Of a stretch of 64,000 nucleotides of DNA, positions 40,071-49,648 are shown in pieces (the first letter of the stretch is position 1; every line of letters begins with the position of its first letter). The notes under the pieces are model-generated. The model was not told the DNA's origin. It was given only the letters and a program-made list of their open reading frames with translations, and searched no databases. This DNA is from Pantoea sp. WMus005. GTDB lineage: Bacteria > Pseudomonadota > Gammaproteobacteria > Enterobacterales > Enterobacteriaceae. Both the position numbers and the translations under genes were made by a program. The stretch is from contig NZ_JACBXU010000001.1 in assembly GCF_013415305.1 (NCBI RefSeq), forward strand, positions 1,736,001 through 1,800,000, given 5' to 3'.

Positions 40071-41030
40071 TTAACTTTCGCGATAGATAGCGACTTCCGC
40101 CGCCTCACCGACGCGCGCGACGCCCCGGTACATACCTTCGCTGTTAAACGGCAGCGCCACGTTGCCCGCGCGATCGACCGCAATCAGCCCGCCGCTGCCG
40201 CCCAGTTCCAGCACGCTGTCATGAATGACGTTAACTGTAGCCTGCTGCAGCGAACGTCCGGCGTAGCGCATCTGCGCAGCCACATCGTAGGCCGCCAGCG
40301 TGCGCATAAAGACTTCCCCGGTGCCGGTGCAGGAGACTGCCACGCTGTCGTTACTGGCGTAGCAGCCCGCACCCGGCAGCGGCGAGTCGCCGACACGCCC
40401 GGCCTGCTTGTTGGTCATACCGCCCGTTGAGGTGGCAGCAGCCAGGTTGCCCGCCAGATCCAGCGCGACAGCGCCTACCGTGCCGAACTTACGGTCCGGG
40501 TCCAGTGGATCGTCGCTATGCGCAGCGCCATCATGGTCCAGAACCGCTGTATCGCTGTTGAGCGCGCGCTGCAACTGCTCCCAGCGTTCCGGCGTTGAGA
40601 AGTAATCAGGCGCGACCGTTTCCAGTCCGTTCGCTACGGCAAACTGCTCTGCGCCCTCGCCGATAAACAGCACATGTTCGCTCTTTTCCAGCACGGCACG
40701 TGCCGCCAGCACCGGATTGCGAACCTGCGTCACGCCCGCGACCGCACCCACATCCAGCGTACGGCCATCCATAATGCAGGCATCGAGTTCATGGGTGCCC
40801 TGATGGGTGAACACTGCACCTTTACCGGCGTTGAACAGCGGACACTCCTCCAGCAGTCGCACGGCCTCGGTCACCGCATCCAGTGCACTGCCACCCTGAG
40901 CCAGTATCTGCTGACCCTGAGTGAGAATATCGTGTAGCGCCTGGCGATAGCATTGTTCCTTTTCGGCGCTCATTGCTGCGCGCGAAATCGCACCTGCGCC
41001 GCCGTGAATGGCGATCACTGCATTGACCAT
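40071..41030 (-). CDS. iaaA: Isoaspartyl peptidase / L-asparaginase IaaA
   Basis: 319-residue Ntn-hydrolase (E. coli 321) that hydrolyses beta-aspartyl dipeptides and self-cleaves to alpha and beta chains. The cleavage and nucleophile site is T184 in KFGTVGAVALD; the sodium loop and GGMTNKQAGRVGDSPLPGAG and CTGTGEVFMR pockets are intact. First gene of iaaA-gsiABCD, which together salvage peptides and glutathione. It diverges from moeA. Confidence 0.96.
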   Translation of the reverse strand: MVNAVIAIHGGAGAISRAAMSAEKEQCYRQALHDILTQGQQILAQGGSALDAVTEAVRLLEECPLFNAGKGAVFTHQGTHELDACIMDGRTLDVGAVAGVTQVRNPVLAARAVLEKSEHVLFIGEGAEQFAVANGLETVAPDYFSTPERWEQLQRALNSDTAVLDHDGAAHSDDPLDPDRKFGTVGAVALDLAGNLAAATSTGGMTNKQAGRVGDSPLPGAGCYASNDSVAVSCTGTGEVFMRTLAAYDVAAQMRYAGRSLQQATVNVIHDSVLELGGSGGLIAVDRAGNVALPFNSEGMYRGVARVGEAAEVAIYRES

Positions 41031-41084
41031 AACGCTCTACCCTGTAGTTGCATCAGGACGAAAAACACTGATTTAAAATGGTTT

Positions 41085-41106
41085 TCACCCATTTTGGGTG
41101 ATTTTT
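41085..41106 (+). promoter_or_regulatory. Dyad in the iaaA/moeA divergent promoter region
   Basis: Perfect TCACCCA-TTT-TGGGTGA repeat 54 bases upstream of iaaA and about 180 bases upstream of moeA, followed on the plus strand by TTTTT. It could be an operator for the divergent genes or an intrinsic hairpin. Confidence 0.4.
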
Positions 41107-41286
41107 GACTATAGAAAGCCTGCTAAGTGTTGTAAAGCGGAAACTGTTCCTGTGGTTATAACCTTTTCTTACCACTCTATTTCCTTTTTGCCATAGCAAC
41201 TGGCGCGCTATGCCGACACCGATGTGACTCAGCAGCTAATCCGACCCATAATAGGCAGCATCTGAGTTAACCAGGCTGGACTATTT

Positions 41287-42522
41287 ATGGAAAGTTTTAC
41301 TGCAGGTTTGATCTCCCTTGAGGAGGCGCAACAAAAAATGCTGTCACAGCTGACGCCCGTGACCGATTCACTGAGCGTGCCGCTGGCCGATGCAGTCGGT
41401 CGCATCACGGCAAAAGCAGTGACCTCGCCGATTGCGGTGCCGCCCTTTGATAACTCCGCGATGGATGGCTACGCCGTCAGGCTGGCCGATGTCAGCAGCG
41501 GCCAGCCGTTACCCGTGGCGGGCAAAGCCTTTGCGGGCGCGCCGTTCAGCGGTGAGTGGCCGCAGGGCAGCGTGATCCGCATCATGACCGGTGCGCCGGT
41601 GCCCACAGGTTGTGAAGCGGTGGTGATGCAGGAGCAGACCGAGTCTCAGGGCGAGGCAATTGTGATTACCGCGCCCGTGCGTCCCGGACAAAACATTCGC
41701 CTGACCGGCGACGATATTCAGCCGGGTCATGTGGTGCTGGAAGCGGGAACGCGTCTGGGTGCCGCCGAGCTGCCACTGCTGGCTTCGCTGGGTATCGCGC
41801 AGGTCAGCGTGCTGCGAAAACTGCGGGTCGCTATCTTCTCCACCGGTGATGAACTCCAGCCGGTCGGTGAGCCGCTGGCAGAGGGCCAGATTTACGACAC
41901 CAACCGTTTTGCCGTGTCGCTGATGCTTCATAAGCTCGGCTGTGAGGTCATCGACCTTGGCATCATCAAAGATGATCCTGCTGCTCTTCGCGCTGCCTTT
42001 GAGGAAGCCGATCGGCAGGCCGATGTGGTGATCAGCACCGGCGGCGTCTCGGTGGGCGAAGCGGACTTCACCAAAAATATGCTGGAAGAGCTTGGCGTCA
42101 TCAGCTTCTGGAAGCTGGCGATGAAGCCCGGCAAGCCGTTTGCTTTTGGCCGCCTCAACAGTAGCTGGTTCTGTGGTCTGCCAGGTAATCCGGTCTCCGC
42201 CGTCGTCACCTTCTATCAGCTTGTTCAGCCTCTGCTTGCCACCCTCACTGGCCAGCAAAAATCCGCCTTGCCACCCCGTCAGAAAGTGCGCTGCGCCTCG
42301 CGACTGAAAAAATCGCCGGGGCGTCTCGACTTCCAGCGCGGCATCCTGCGTCAGAACGCCCAGGGTGATCTTGAGGTAGAGACGACCGGAATGCAGGGTT
42401 CACACGTCTTCAGCTCTTTTGCCCAGGCAAACTGCTTCATTGTACTGGAGCGGGATCGCGGTAACGTTGAGCCGGGCGAATGGGTTGAGGTAGAACCGTT
42501 CAACACCCTGCTGGAGGCATAA
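41287..42522 (+). CDS. moeA: Molybdopterin molybdenumtransferase MoeA
   Basis: 411-residue enzyme, same length as E. coli MoeA, that inserts molybdate into adenylylated molybdopterin. The N-terminal region shows [13 protein letters not shown]; the MoCF-binding domain contains [26 protein letters not shown] and the KPGKPFAFG and GLPGNPVS motifs. It is directly abutted by moeB. Confidence 0.97.
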   Translation: MESFTAGLISLEEAQQKMLSQLTPVTDSLSVPLADAVGRITAKAVTSPIAVPPFDNSAMDGYAVRLADVSSGQPLPVAGKAFAGAPFSGEWPQGSVIRIMTGAPVPTGCEAVVMQEQTESQGEAIVITAPVRPGQNIRLTGDDIQPGHVVLEAGTRLGAAELPLLASLGIAQVSVLRKLRVAIFSTGDELQPVGEPLAEGQIYDTNRFAVSLMLHKLGCEVIDLGIIKDDPAALRAAFEEADRQADVVISTGGVSVGEADFTKNMLEELGVISFWKLAMKPGKPFAFGRLNSSWFCGLPGNPVSAVVTFYQLVQPLLATLTGQQKSALPPRQKVRCASRLKKSPGRLDFQRGILRQNAQGDLEVETTGMQGSHVFSSFAQANCFIVLERDRGNVEPGEWVEVEPFNTLLEA

Positions 42523-43281
42523 ATGCTGCCTGAATTAAGCGATGAGGAGATGCTGCGCTACAACCGGCAGATTGTCCTGCGCGGCTTTGATTTCGACGGT
42601 CAGGAGCGGCTCAAAGCGAGCCATGCGCTGGTCGTGGGACTGGGCGGACTCGGCTGCGCGGCTGCGCCCTACCTGGCGTCTGCCGGCGTCGGTAACATGA
42701 CGCTGCTCGATTTCGATACCGTGTCGCACTCTAACCTGCAACGGCAGATTCTTCACCATGACGCGGATATTGGCCGCGCCAAAGTGGACTCCGCCGCACA
42801 AAGCCTGGCCGCCATCAATCCGCGCTGCCAGTTGCATCCGATCAACGGACAGCTGGACGATACAGCGCTGCTGGCGCTGATTGCCCGGCAGCAGGTCGTG
42901 CTGGACTGCACCGACAACGTTTCGGTGCGTGAGCAGCTCAACCGCCTCTGTCGGCAGCAGCGCGTGCCGCTGGTCTCAGGCGCCGCAATTCGGATGGAAG
43001 GCCAGATCAGCGTATTCACCTGGCAATCTGGCACACCCTGCTATCGCTGTATCAGCCGCCTGTTTGGCGCACAGACGCTGAGTTGCGTGGAAGCTGGCGT
43101 CATGGCCCCACTGGTCGGCGTCATTGGTGCGATGCAGGCGATGGAAGCGATTAAAGTACTGACTGCCTTTGGCACACCCGCCACCAGCCGGTTGCTGATG
43201 TACGATGCGATGAGCGCGGAGTTCCGCAGCATGAAAGTCGCGCAGGACGCGCATTGTGAAGTGTGTGGTCGTGGAGCTTAA
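42523..43281 (+). CDS. moeB: Molybdopterin-synthase adenylyltransferase MoeB
   Basis: 252-residue E1-like enzyme (E. coli 249) that adenylates the MoaD C-terminus. The nucleotide motif GLGGLG is at 39-44, the Arg finger and RQILHHDADIGRAK follow, the acidic DCTDN lies near 128, and the structural zinc is held by C173/C176 (CYRC) and C245/C248 (CEVC). The ATG follows the moeA stop with no spacer, so the two are translationally coupled. Confidence 0.96.
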   Translation: MLPELSDEEMLRYNRQIVLRGFDFDGQERLKASHALVVGLGGLGCAAAPYLASAGVGNMTLLDFDTVSHSNLQRQILHHDADIGRAKVDSAAQSLAAINPRCQLHPINGQLDDTALLALIARQQVVLDCTDNVSVREQLNRLCRQQRVPLVSGAAIRMEGQISVFTWQSGTPCYRCISRLFGAQTLSCVEAGVMAPLVGVIGAMQAMEAIKVLTAFGTPATSRLLMYDAMSAEFRSMKVAQDAHCEVCGRGA

Positions 43282-43509
43282 CCCTCTGCGGGAATCATTT
43301 TGCAAACAGCTCAAAACTCAAAGTGAAGTAAGCATACGCCTGTAGCAAAGCATCACGGGACAGAGATGGCGGGGTTTACGTTTTTGTGAAAGGCGTATGC
43401 TCCCTGAGCTTATGCTGAACAACAGAACAAGCCGAACCACCCGCCTCAAAAATAATAAGCCAGTCATCGGCACAAAAAAAACGGGGTGGCCTGCGCCACC
43501 CCGTTTTTA
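43282..43509. other. moeB-ybiT intergenic region
   Basis: Holds an eleven-base inverted repeat AGCATACGCCT (43331-43341) / AGGCGTATGCT (43391-43401) separated by 49 bases, then the ybiT terminator. The intervening sequence is not coding. E. coli has fsaA, ybiV, ybiW, ybiY and ybiU between these genes; all are absent here. Confidence 0.5.
43473..43508. terminator. Bidirectional moeB / ybiT terminator
   Basis: Ten-base perfect stem ACGGGGTGGC / GCCACCCCGT with loop CTGC, flanked by a run of A residues on the left and T residues on the right. Confidence 0.92.
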
Positions 43510-45102
43510 TCAGACGATACCCTGACTCCGCAGGTAATCTTCGTAATTACCGGTGAAGTCCACCACCTTGTCTGCTTTCAACTCAATGACGCGGGTTGCC
43601 AGCGAGCTGACAAATTCACGGTCGTGTGAAACAAACACCAGCGTGCCTTCATACATCTCCAGCGCCATATTGAGTGATTCAATCGACTCCATATCAAGAT
43701 GGTTGGTCGGCTCATCCATAATCAGGATGTTCGGTTTTTCCATCATCAGCTTACCGAACAACATACGGCCCTTCTCACCACCCGAAAGCACTTTCGCCGG
43801 CTTCTTAATATCATCCTGAGAAAACAGCAGACGACCCAGAATACCGCGAATGGTCTGCTCATCATCGCCAGGCTGTTTCCACTGACTCATCCAGTCAAAT
43901 ACGGTCAGGTCATTGGCAAAATCATCCGCGTGATCCTGAGCGTAATAACCAATACGTGCATTCTCTGACCATTTAACGGTGCCATTATCTGGCGTAAGCT
44001 GACCCACCAGTGATTTCAACAGCGTCGACTTACCAATACCATTGGCACCAATCACCGCCAGCTTCTCACCCACTTCCAGCAGCAGATTTAAATTCTTAAA
44101 CAGCGGACCGTTATCAAACCCTTTGGTTAAACCTTCCACTTCCAGCGCATTACGGAACAACTTCTTGTCCTGCTCAAAGCGGATAAATGGGTTCTGACGG
44201 CTGGACGCTTTCACTTCATCCAGTTTAATTTTATCCATCTGCTTAGCGCGTGATGTCGCCTGACGCGATTTAGAGGCGTTGGCGCTAAAACGACTGACGA
44301 ATGATTGTAAGTCAGCAATCTGCGCTTTCTTCTTGGCGTTATCAGATAACAGACGTTCACGTGCCTGGGTTGCAGCGGTCATATATTCGTCATAATTACC
44401 GGAATAAACCCGCAGCTCGCCATAATCCAAATCGGCCATGTGGGTGCAGACCATATTAAGGAAGTGACGGTCATGCGAAATGATAATCATGGTGCTGTCA
44501 CGCTCGTTCAGCACCTGCTCCAGCCAGCGAATAGTATCGATGTCCAGGTTGTTCGTCGGTTCGTCGAGTAACAAAATATCGGGATTTGAAAACAGCGCCT
44601 GCGCCAGCAACACCCGCAATTTAAAGCCCGGTGCAATTTCGCTCATCGGACCATAATGCTGCTCAACGGGAATGCCGACGCCGAGTAATAACTCACCGGC
44701 ACGGGACTCGGCGCTATAGCCGTCCATCTCACCATAGAGCGCCTCAAGATCGCCGACTTTATACCCCTCTTCTTCGCTCATCTCTGGCAAAGAATAAATA
44801 CGGTCGCGCTCCTGCTTTACTTCCCATAATTCATGGTGACCCATGATCACAGTGTCCAGCACGCTGAATTGTTCAAAGGCGAACTGATCCTGACGCAGCT
44901 TACCAATGCGCTCATTAGGATCGTAAGAGACGTTGCCGCCTGAAGGCACCAGATCGCCACCCAAAATCTTCATGAAGGTGGATTTTCCGCTGCCGTTCGC
45001 ACCGATTAAACCGTAACGATTACCGCCGCCAAATTTAACGGAGATATTTTCGAACAGTGGCTTACTGCCAAACTGCATGGTGATATTGCTGCTAACTAAC
45101 AC
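43510..45102 (-). CDS. ybiT: ABC-F family ATPase YbiT
   Basis: 530-residue soluble ABC-F protein, identical in length to E. coli YbiT. Two ATPase domains, with Walker [10 protein letters not shown] and GANGIGKST and Walker [12 protein letters not shown] and [11 protein letters not shown], flank the P-site tRNA-interaction linker rich in Lys/Arg ([19 protein letters not shown]). ABC-F proteins act on ribosomes. Start is GTG at 45102 ([12 protein letters not shown]), fixed by alignment; the 23-codon extension upstream is not supported. Confidence 0.95.
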   Translation of the reverse strand: MLVSSNITMQFGSKPLFENISVKFGGGNRYGLIGANGSGKSTFMKILGGDLVPSGGNVSYDPNERIGKLRQDQFAFEQFSVLDTVIMGHHELWEVKQERDRIYSLPEMSEEEGYKVGDLEALYGEMDGYSAESRAGELLLGVGIPVEQHYGPMSEIAPGFKLRVLLAQALFSNPDILLLDEPTNNLDIDTIRWLEQVLNERDSTMIIISHDRHFLNMVCTHMADLDYGELRVYSGNYDEYMTAATQARERLLSDNAKKKAQIADLQSFVSRFSANASKSRQATSRAKQMDKIKLDEVKASSRQNPFIRFEQDKKLFRNALEVEGLTKGFDNGPLFKNLNLLLEVGEKLAVIGANGIGKSTLLKSLVGQLTPDNGTVKWSENARIGYYAQDHADDFANDLTVFDWMSQWKQPGDDEQTIRGILGRLLFSQDDIKKPAKVLSGGEKGRMLFGKLMMEKPNILIMDEPTNHLDMESIESLNMALEMYEGTLVFVSHDREFVSSLATRVIELKADKVVDFTGNYEDYLRSQGIV

Positions 45103-45223
45103 GGCATTGACCTTTGTGAAGAGAATGGATGAAAAAACGGCGGCTATTATGCCAGATGTGACGCAGCGCACGCCAGCGTCAGGCGTGGATTCCTGGCGGG
45201 GTGATTGATATCCCGGCAGAAAT

Positions 45224-45257
45224 AAAAAAGCCGGAGGGCCATATCGGCCCCCCGGCT
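45224..45257 (-). terminator. Terminator of the H-NS-like gene
   Basis: Minus-strand stem AGCCGG-n-GGGCC / GGCCC-n-CCGGCT with one mismatch and loop GATAT runs into six T residues. Confidence 0.88.
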
Positions 45258-45280
45258 CCCACTTACAAGGATTGTGCTGA

Positions 45281-45682
45281 TCAATCGATCAGGAAACTGT
45301 CCAGGCTTTTACCGGAATCCAGCGCTTTTTTAATCGCTGCCGGGGTGCGGCCCTGGCCAGTCCAGGATTTCTGCTCACCGTTTTCGTCGGTGTAAGAATA
45401 TTTAGCCGGACGCGGCGCACGCTTGGTGCGTTTTTTTCCGCTTTCCAGCGCACCTAATAATTCATTAGGATCGATGCCGTCGGCCAGCAGCATTTCGCGA
45501 TATTTAGACAGCTTTTCTTCTTTTTCGCGATTCTGCGTCTCTTCCGCTTCTGCTTCTTCGCGGCGTTCAGTAACGACTACCGTTAATTTTTCCAGGATCT
45601 CTTCAAGATCGGTCAGTGGCAGTTCACGAGCCTGGGCACGTAATGTGCGAATATTGTTCAGTACCTTAAATGCGTCACTCAT
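45281..45682 (-). CDS. H-NS family nucleoid-associated protein
   Basis: 133-residue H-NS/StpA-type protein (E. coli H-NS 137). The N-terminal oligomerisation helix region [18 protein letters not shown], the coiled coil rich in Glu/Arg (about 20-65), the [10 protein letters not shown] hinge and the AT-hook-like DNA-binding motif [16 protein letters not shown] are all present. E. coli has no hns gene here, so this may be a paralogue, though with one window it could also be the genome's main hns. ATG at 45682 has AAGGACA upstream. It lies beside an AT-rich gene-free region, a typical self-regulated setting. Confidence 0.88.
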   Translation of the reverse strand: MSDAFKVLNNIRTLRAQARELPLTDLEEILEKLTVVVTERREEAEAEETQNREKEEKLSKYREMLLADGIDPNELLGALESGKKRTKRAPRPAKYSYTDENGEQKSWTGQGRTPAAIKKALDSGKSLDSFLID

Positions 45683-46510
45683 CACAATGTCCTTGATTAA
45701 GGGGGGTTAATAAAACTGTAGCGCCAAGACTACCTAATTCAAATAAAAAAATAAATTATTTTTACGCTACAGACAATTCTTAAGTATTAATTCACTCCAC
45801 ATACCACTATTAAAAACAGCAATGCCTGACCTTCTATTAACGCTGAATTAACAACAAATCGCACTTTTACTCAGCAAATGAAAACGATTTCAGCCAGATT
45901 ATACCGCAAGCGGGCAGTTAATGCTGTTTGCTAAAAGTGGGCTGCTTGGCATTATTATTTACAATCAGGATACCGGCAATAACAGATTAAAAAGGTGGCC
46001 CGACTGCGATCCCTGTCACACCAGCTTACAGATTAAGCTTAAAAAGACACCCGCAGCACCATTAAATAGCGCAAAAGAATTACCGCTCTGCAGTGTTTTT
46101 AATTACACCCCCTGTCGCGGATCGATCCATTTTACCGCTGCGATTAACCGCAGAGTCAGATTAATCGCAGAACAGCTCCGCTGCGCAATAACAGCTCTGC
46201 CTGGGTCAGCCTGCCGAATACTTGCACAGCTCTCCACTTACTCACTCATGAGATGGTTTAAAAAAAACGCCAAAGAAATAAATCAGGAAAAGTGACGCAG
46301 TTCAAAAACCGAAATCCAGGATGGACCAGCAACATAAACATATTGGTTCGCCAGAAGCGCTGTTAATATTCCTGTCGTTACCTGTGGTTTATTTTCTGCT
46401 GCCTTATCCGAACAGAAGGATGCTGAGATACCTGGCTATTCAACAGGTTAGATCAATATGAACGATATTGAGAGGCTGAAACTTCTGTTTAGCGCGGATA
46501 AAAAAGAGAT
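45683..46510. other. 0.83-kb AT-rich region upstream of the H-NS-like gene
   Basis: No gene could be supported in this stretch. It contains the leftward promoter of the H-NS-like gene, several A/T runs and one rightward open frame (45921-46295, 124 codons) with no recognisable domain and no good ribosome-binding site. Base composition is more AT-rich than the surrounding coding DNA near 45700-45900, as expected for an H-NS-bound region. I see no tRNA or repeat. Confidence 0.5.
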
Positions 46511-46512
46511 AA

Positions 46513-46542
46513 GGCGGTCGCTGCGCAGAGGCAGCGACCGCC
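46513..46542 (-). terminator. Terminator of the tripartite efflux operon
   Basis: Twelve-base perfect stem GGCGGTCGCTGC / GCAGCGACCGCC with six-base loop, followed on the minus strand by TTATCTCTTTTTT. Confidence 0.88.
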
Positions 46543-46548
46543 GAGGGG

Positions 46549-48078
46549 TTAATTCGCCTGCGTGGCCGGGCCAAACACCGGGTAATCTGGCATATCAACG
46601 TTCTGATACGTTTCCCAGCCACCGCCCAGCGCTTTATAGAGCGCCACTAAATCGAGTGCGCTCTGCATCCTCGCCTGAGTGGCCTGCTCCTGCGCCTGCG
46701 CCAGCTGACGCTGTGCATCCAGCACCTCCAGGAAGGTCGAAAGCCCCTGACGATAACTGTCGCTGGCAAGATTAAAGGCGCGCTGCAGGGCACCGGTCGT
46801 CTCATCCAGTGCGGTGACGCGTTGTTGATCGGCGCGATAGCTGACCAGCGCATTCTCCACATCCTGCAACGCTGTCAGCACCGTCTGGCGATAATCCAGT
46901 GCGGCGCTCGCCTGCTGCGCGCGTGCTAACTTCACGCTCGACACCAGCTGACCGCCCTGGAAGATCGGGATCGATAACGATGGTCCATAACTGTAGAAAT
47001 GGCTGCTCCAGTTATCCAGATAGCTGGCGTCGGTGTTGCGGACGCCAAGCTGGCCGGTCAGAGACAGACTCGGGAAAAGCTGGGCCACAGAAACGCCAAT
47101 CTCAGCGGTTTGTGCATGCAGGGTCGCTTCAGCCTGCCGAATATCAGGACGGCGGCGTGCCAGCGTGGAAGGAATGCCCACCTGAACAAACTGCGGCAGC
47201 GGCGGCAACGCTTTAGGCGTACTGAGTTCAGCATCCAGCGCGCCTGGCGTCTTGCCGAGCAGCACCGCTAACCCATTCATTGCCTGTCGTTCCTGTGCCT
47301 GATACTGCGGCAGTTGCGCCTGCAGCGTACTGAGCTGGGCTCGGGCGTTTTCCACATCAGTCAGCGGAGCCAGACCATTACGCTGCTGGCTCTGGGTCAG
47401 CTCGGCCGTCTGCTGCGCAATCTCAATTTGCTGTTGCAGCGTTTGGATGGTGCTCTGCGCGCCTCGCAGCTGCAGCCAGGCTCGCGCCACTTCGGCTTCC
47501 AGCGAAACCAGCGCATCATTGCGTTGTTCTATCGCGGCCTGCTGCTGGGCATTGGCGGCCTCAACCTGACGGCGCACTTTGCCCCACAGGTCCAGCTCCC
47601 AACTGGCGTCAAAGCTGCCCTGATAGAGGTTAACCGGCTGGGTCAGCCCGTTAAGCTGGCTGGACACATTGCTGTCGAGCTGATCGGTGGCACCATTGGA
47701 TTCCAGCAAGCCTTTAAGTCCGAGCTGCTGACGCGTCACTTTGGCCGAACCGCTCAGGCTGGGGAACAGACTGCCCTGCGCCTGCGTCAGCTGTTCACGC
47801 GCACCGGCAATGCGAAGCACGGTCTGCTGCAGGCTCAGGTTGCCCGCTATCGCCCGCTCAATCAGGCTGTCGAGCTGCGGATCGTTAAAGCTGCGCCACC
47901 AGCGGGAATTAATCGCGGCGTTTTGCGGCTTCGACGCCTCCTGCGAATCCAGGGTGTTATAGCCACCCGGCACGACAGGTTTCGGTGCCTGATAGTCAGG
48001 CCCGACGGCACAGCCTGCCAGCCCAAGGGCCAGCAGCAAACTCAGGGGTTTCAGGCGATGAGAGTAAAAAACCTTCAT
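46549..48078 (-). CDS. Efflux outer-membrane factor (NodT/OprM-like lipoprotein)
   Basis: 509-residue TolC-like outer-membrane channel subunit with lipobox LGLAGC and following CAVGPDYQAP, the signature of the NodT family. Two repeated OEP domains carry long heptad helices (for example EVARAWLQLRGAQSTIQTLQ) and the RRPDIRQAE motif. It forms a complete pump with the adaptor and MFS permease just upstream. Start MKVFYSHRL gives a proper lipoprotein signal; six upstream codons overlap the MFS gene and are dropped. Confidence 0.9.
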   Translation of the reverse strand: MKVFYSHRLKPLSLLLALGLAGCAVGPDYQAPKPVVPGGYNTLDSQEASKPQNAAINSRWWRSFNDPQLDSLIERAIAGNLSLQQTVLRIAGAREQLTQAQGSLFPSLSGSAKVTRQQLGLKGLLESNGATDQLDSNVSSQLNGLTQPVNLYQGSFDASWELDLWGKVRRQVEAANAQQQAAIEQRNDALVSLEAEVARAWLQLRGAQSTIQTLQQQIEIAQQTAELTQSQQRNGLAPLTDVENARAQLSTLQAQLPQYQAQERQAMNGLAVLLGKTPGALDAELSTPKALPPLPQFVQVGIPSTLARRRPDIRQAEATLHAQTAEIGVSVAQLFPSLSLTGQLGVRNTDASYLDNWSSHFYSYGPSLSIPIFQGGQLVSSVKLARAQQASAALDYRQTVLTALQDVENALVSYRADQQRVTALDETTGALQRAFNLASDSYRQGLSTFLEVLDAQRQLAQAQEQATQARMQSALDLVALYKALGGGWETYQNVDMPDYPVFGPATQAN

Positions 48079-48079
48079 G

Positions 48080-49648
48080 TTAGTGTGCTCCTGCACTGCC
48101 TTCGCTCTTAATCGGCGACAGCAGCCAACAAAATGGAATCAAAATCAGGGCGACAATACTCAGGCCTGAGAAGACATCGATGTAAGCGAGAATACGCGAC
48201 TGCGCAATCATCTCCTGATAAAGCTGTCCGGTTGCCAGCGTGACGGGATCGCCCACCGCCGAGGTAAAATCGCGTATCGCCTGCGCCCAGTGCTGAAGCG
48301 TAACGTTGAACGGCTCGTTCAGCGGCGTCATGTTATGCACCATATGCGCCGACCGCGCCTGGGCGCGCTCGGTGATGGCTGCAGTAGAGAGCGAAATCCC
48401 AATCGATCCGGCCACGTTACGGAACATGGTAAACAGCGCCGAGGCGTCCGCATTAAGTCGCTGCGGGATGGTGACAAAGGCGATCGTCGTCAACGGAACA
48501 AACAGGAAACCCAGCCCGATTGACTGCGCGCTACGCATCATCACCAGTGTTTTGAAATCGACATTCGGCGTCAGGGTGGCGGAATAGAAAAATGCTATAG
48601 CCAGACAGCTGAAACCAAAGGCGATGATGTATCGCGTCTGCACAATCGGCATCAGTTTCAGCACCAGCGGAATCGTCAGTACAATCAACACCGCGCCGGG
48701 CGATAACACCAGCCCTGACCAGGTGGCGGTATAACCCAGATCCTGCTGCGCCAGCTGTGGCAGCACCACAGAACTGCCATACAGAATCATCGCCATGCCC
48801 GCCATCAGCAGCCCGGCCACCCAGAAGTTGCGGTCTTTCATCACCAGAATATCGACCACCGGTTTACGGGCATACATCAGCCAGTAAATGGCCCCGACGA
48901 TGCCGATCAGCGCCAGAATGGCGAACAGCACGATAAAGTGCGAAGCGAACCAGTCCTCATCTTCTCCACGATCCAGCATCACCTGCAGACAACCCAGTCC
49001 TAAGGTAATCAGGCTGATACCGATATAATCGATCTTCAGCTTACCTTTGGCCCATTTACGCTCCCACGGTGGATCTTCCAGCAGCTGATAGATCGCCATC
49101 ACGGTCAGGATGCCCACCGGAATGTTGATAAAAAACACCCAACGCCAGCTGTAGTTGTCGGTGATCCAGCCCCCTAATGTCGGGCCAATGACCGGCGCGA
49201 CAATAATAGCGATGGAGGAGAGACCAAAGGCCTTGCCGCGATCTTCCGGCTTGAAGTAGTCCAGCAGCACGGACTGCTGAACCGGCTGCAATCCGCCGCC
49301 AAAAAAGCCCTGCAGCACGCGGAACAAAATGATCTGCCATAGTTCCGTTGCGATGCCGCACAGGAAGGAACAGATGGTGAACATCACGATGCAGATCAGG
49401 AAAAACTGTTTACGGCCAAACAGACGGCTGAAGAACGCAGAGATAGGCAACACAATGCCGTTCGCCACCAGATAGGAGGTCAGCACCCACGTTGACTCAT
49501 CGTAACTGGAGGAGAGCGAACCGGCGATGTGCGGCAGCGCCACGTTAACGATAGTGGTGTCGAGGATCTCCATAAACACCGCCAGCGTCACCGTGATTGC
49601 GACTAACCACGGATTACTGGCCGGTTTCCAGCTCTGCGCCGTACTCAT
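48080..49648 (-). CDS. DHA2 family MFS multidrug efflux permease (EmrB-like)
   Basis: 522-residue inner-membrane transporter with 14 predicted helices. Motif A is seen in SRLFGRKQFFL and motif C-type Gly/Pro-rich helix 5 in IIVAPVIGPTLGGWITDNYSW; the TM1 acidic motif ILDTTIVNVALPHIAGSL is conserved in DHA2 pumps. It overlaps the adaptor gene by four bases and is one base from the outer-membrane factor. Substrates are unknown; EmrB-type pumps export hydrophobic drugs and uncouplers. Confidence 0.92.
   Translation of the reverse strand: MSTAQSWKPASNPWLVAITVTLAVFMEILDTTIVNVALPHIAGSLSSSYDESTWVLTSYLVANGIVLPISAFFSRLFGRKQFFLICIVMFTICSFLCGIATELWQIILFRVLQGFFGGGLQPVQQSVLLDYFKPEDRGKAFGLSSIAIIVAPVIGPTLGGWITDNYSWRWVFFINIPVGILTVMAIYQLLEDPPWERKWAKGKLKIDYIGISLITLGLGCLQVMLDRGEDEDWFASHFIVLFAILALIGIVGAIYWLMYARKPVVDILVMKDRNFWVAGLLMAGMAMILYGSSVVLPQLAQQDLGYTATWSGLVLSPGAVLIVLTIPLVLKLMPIVQTRYIIAFGFSCLAIAFFYSATLTPNVDFKTLVMMRSAQSIGLGFLFVPLTTIAFVTIPQRLNADASALFTMFRNVAGSIGISLSTAAITERAQARSAHMVHNMTPLNEPFNVTLQHWAQAIRDFTSAVGDPVTLATGQLYQEMIAQSRILAYIDVFSGLSIVALILIPFCWLLSPIKSEGSAGAH

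Noticed and set aside
45921-46295. 124-codon frame in the gene-free stretch beside the H-NS-like gene
   Set aside because: No recognisable domain, weak start context and no partner gene; kept only as a description of the gap.
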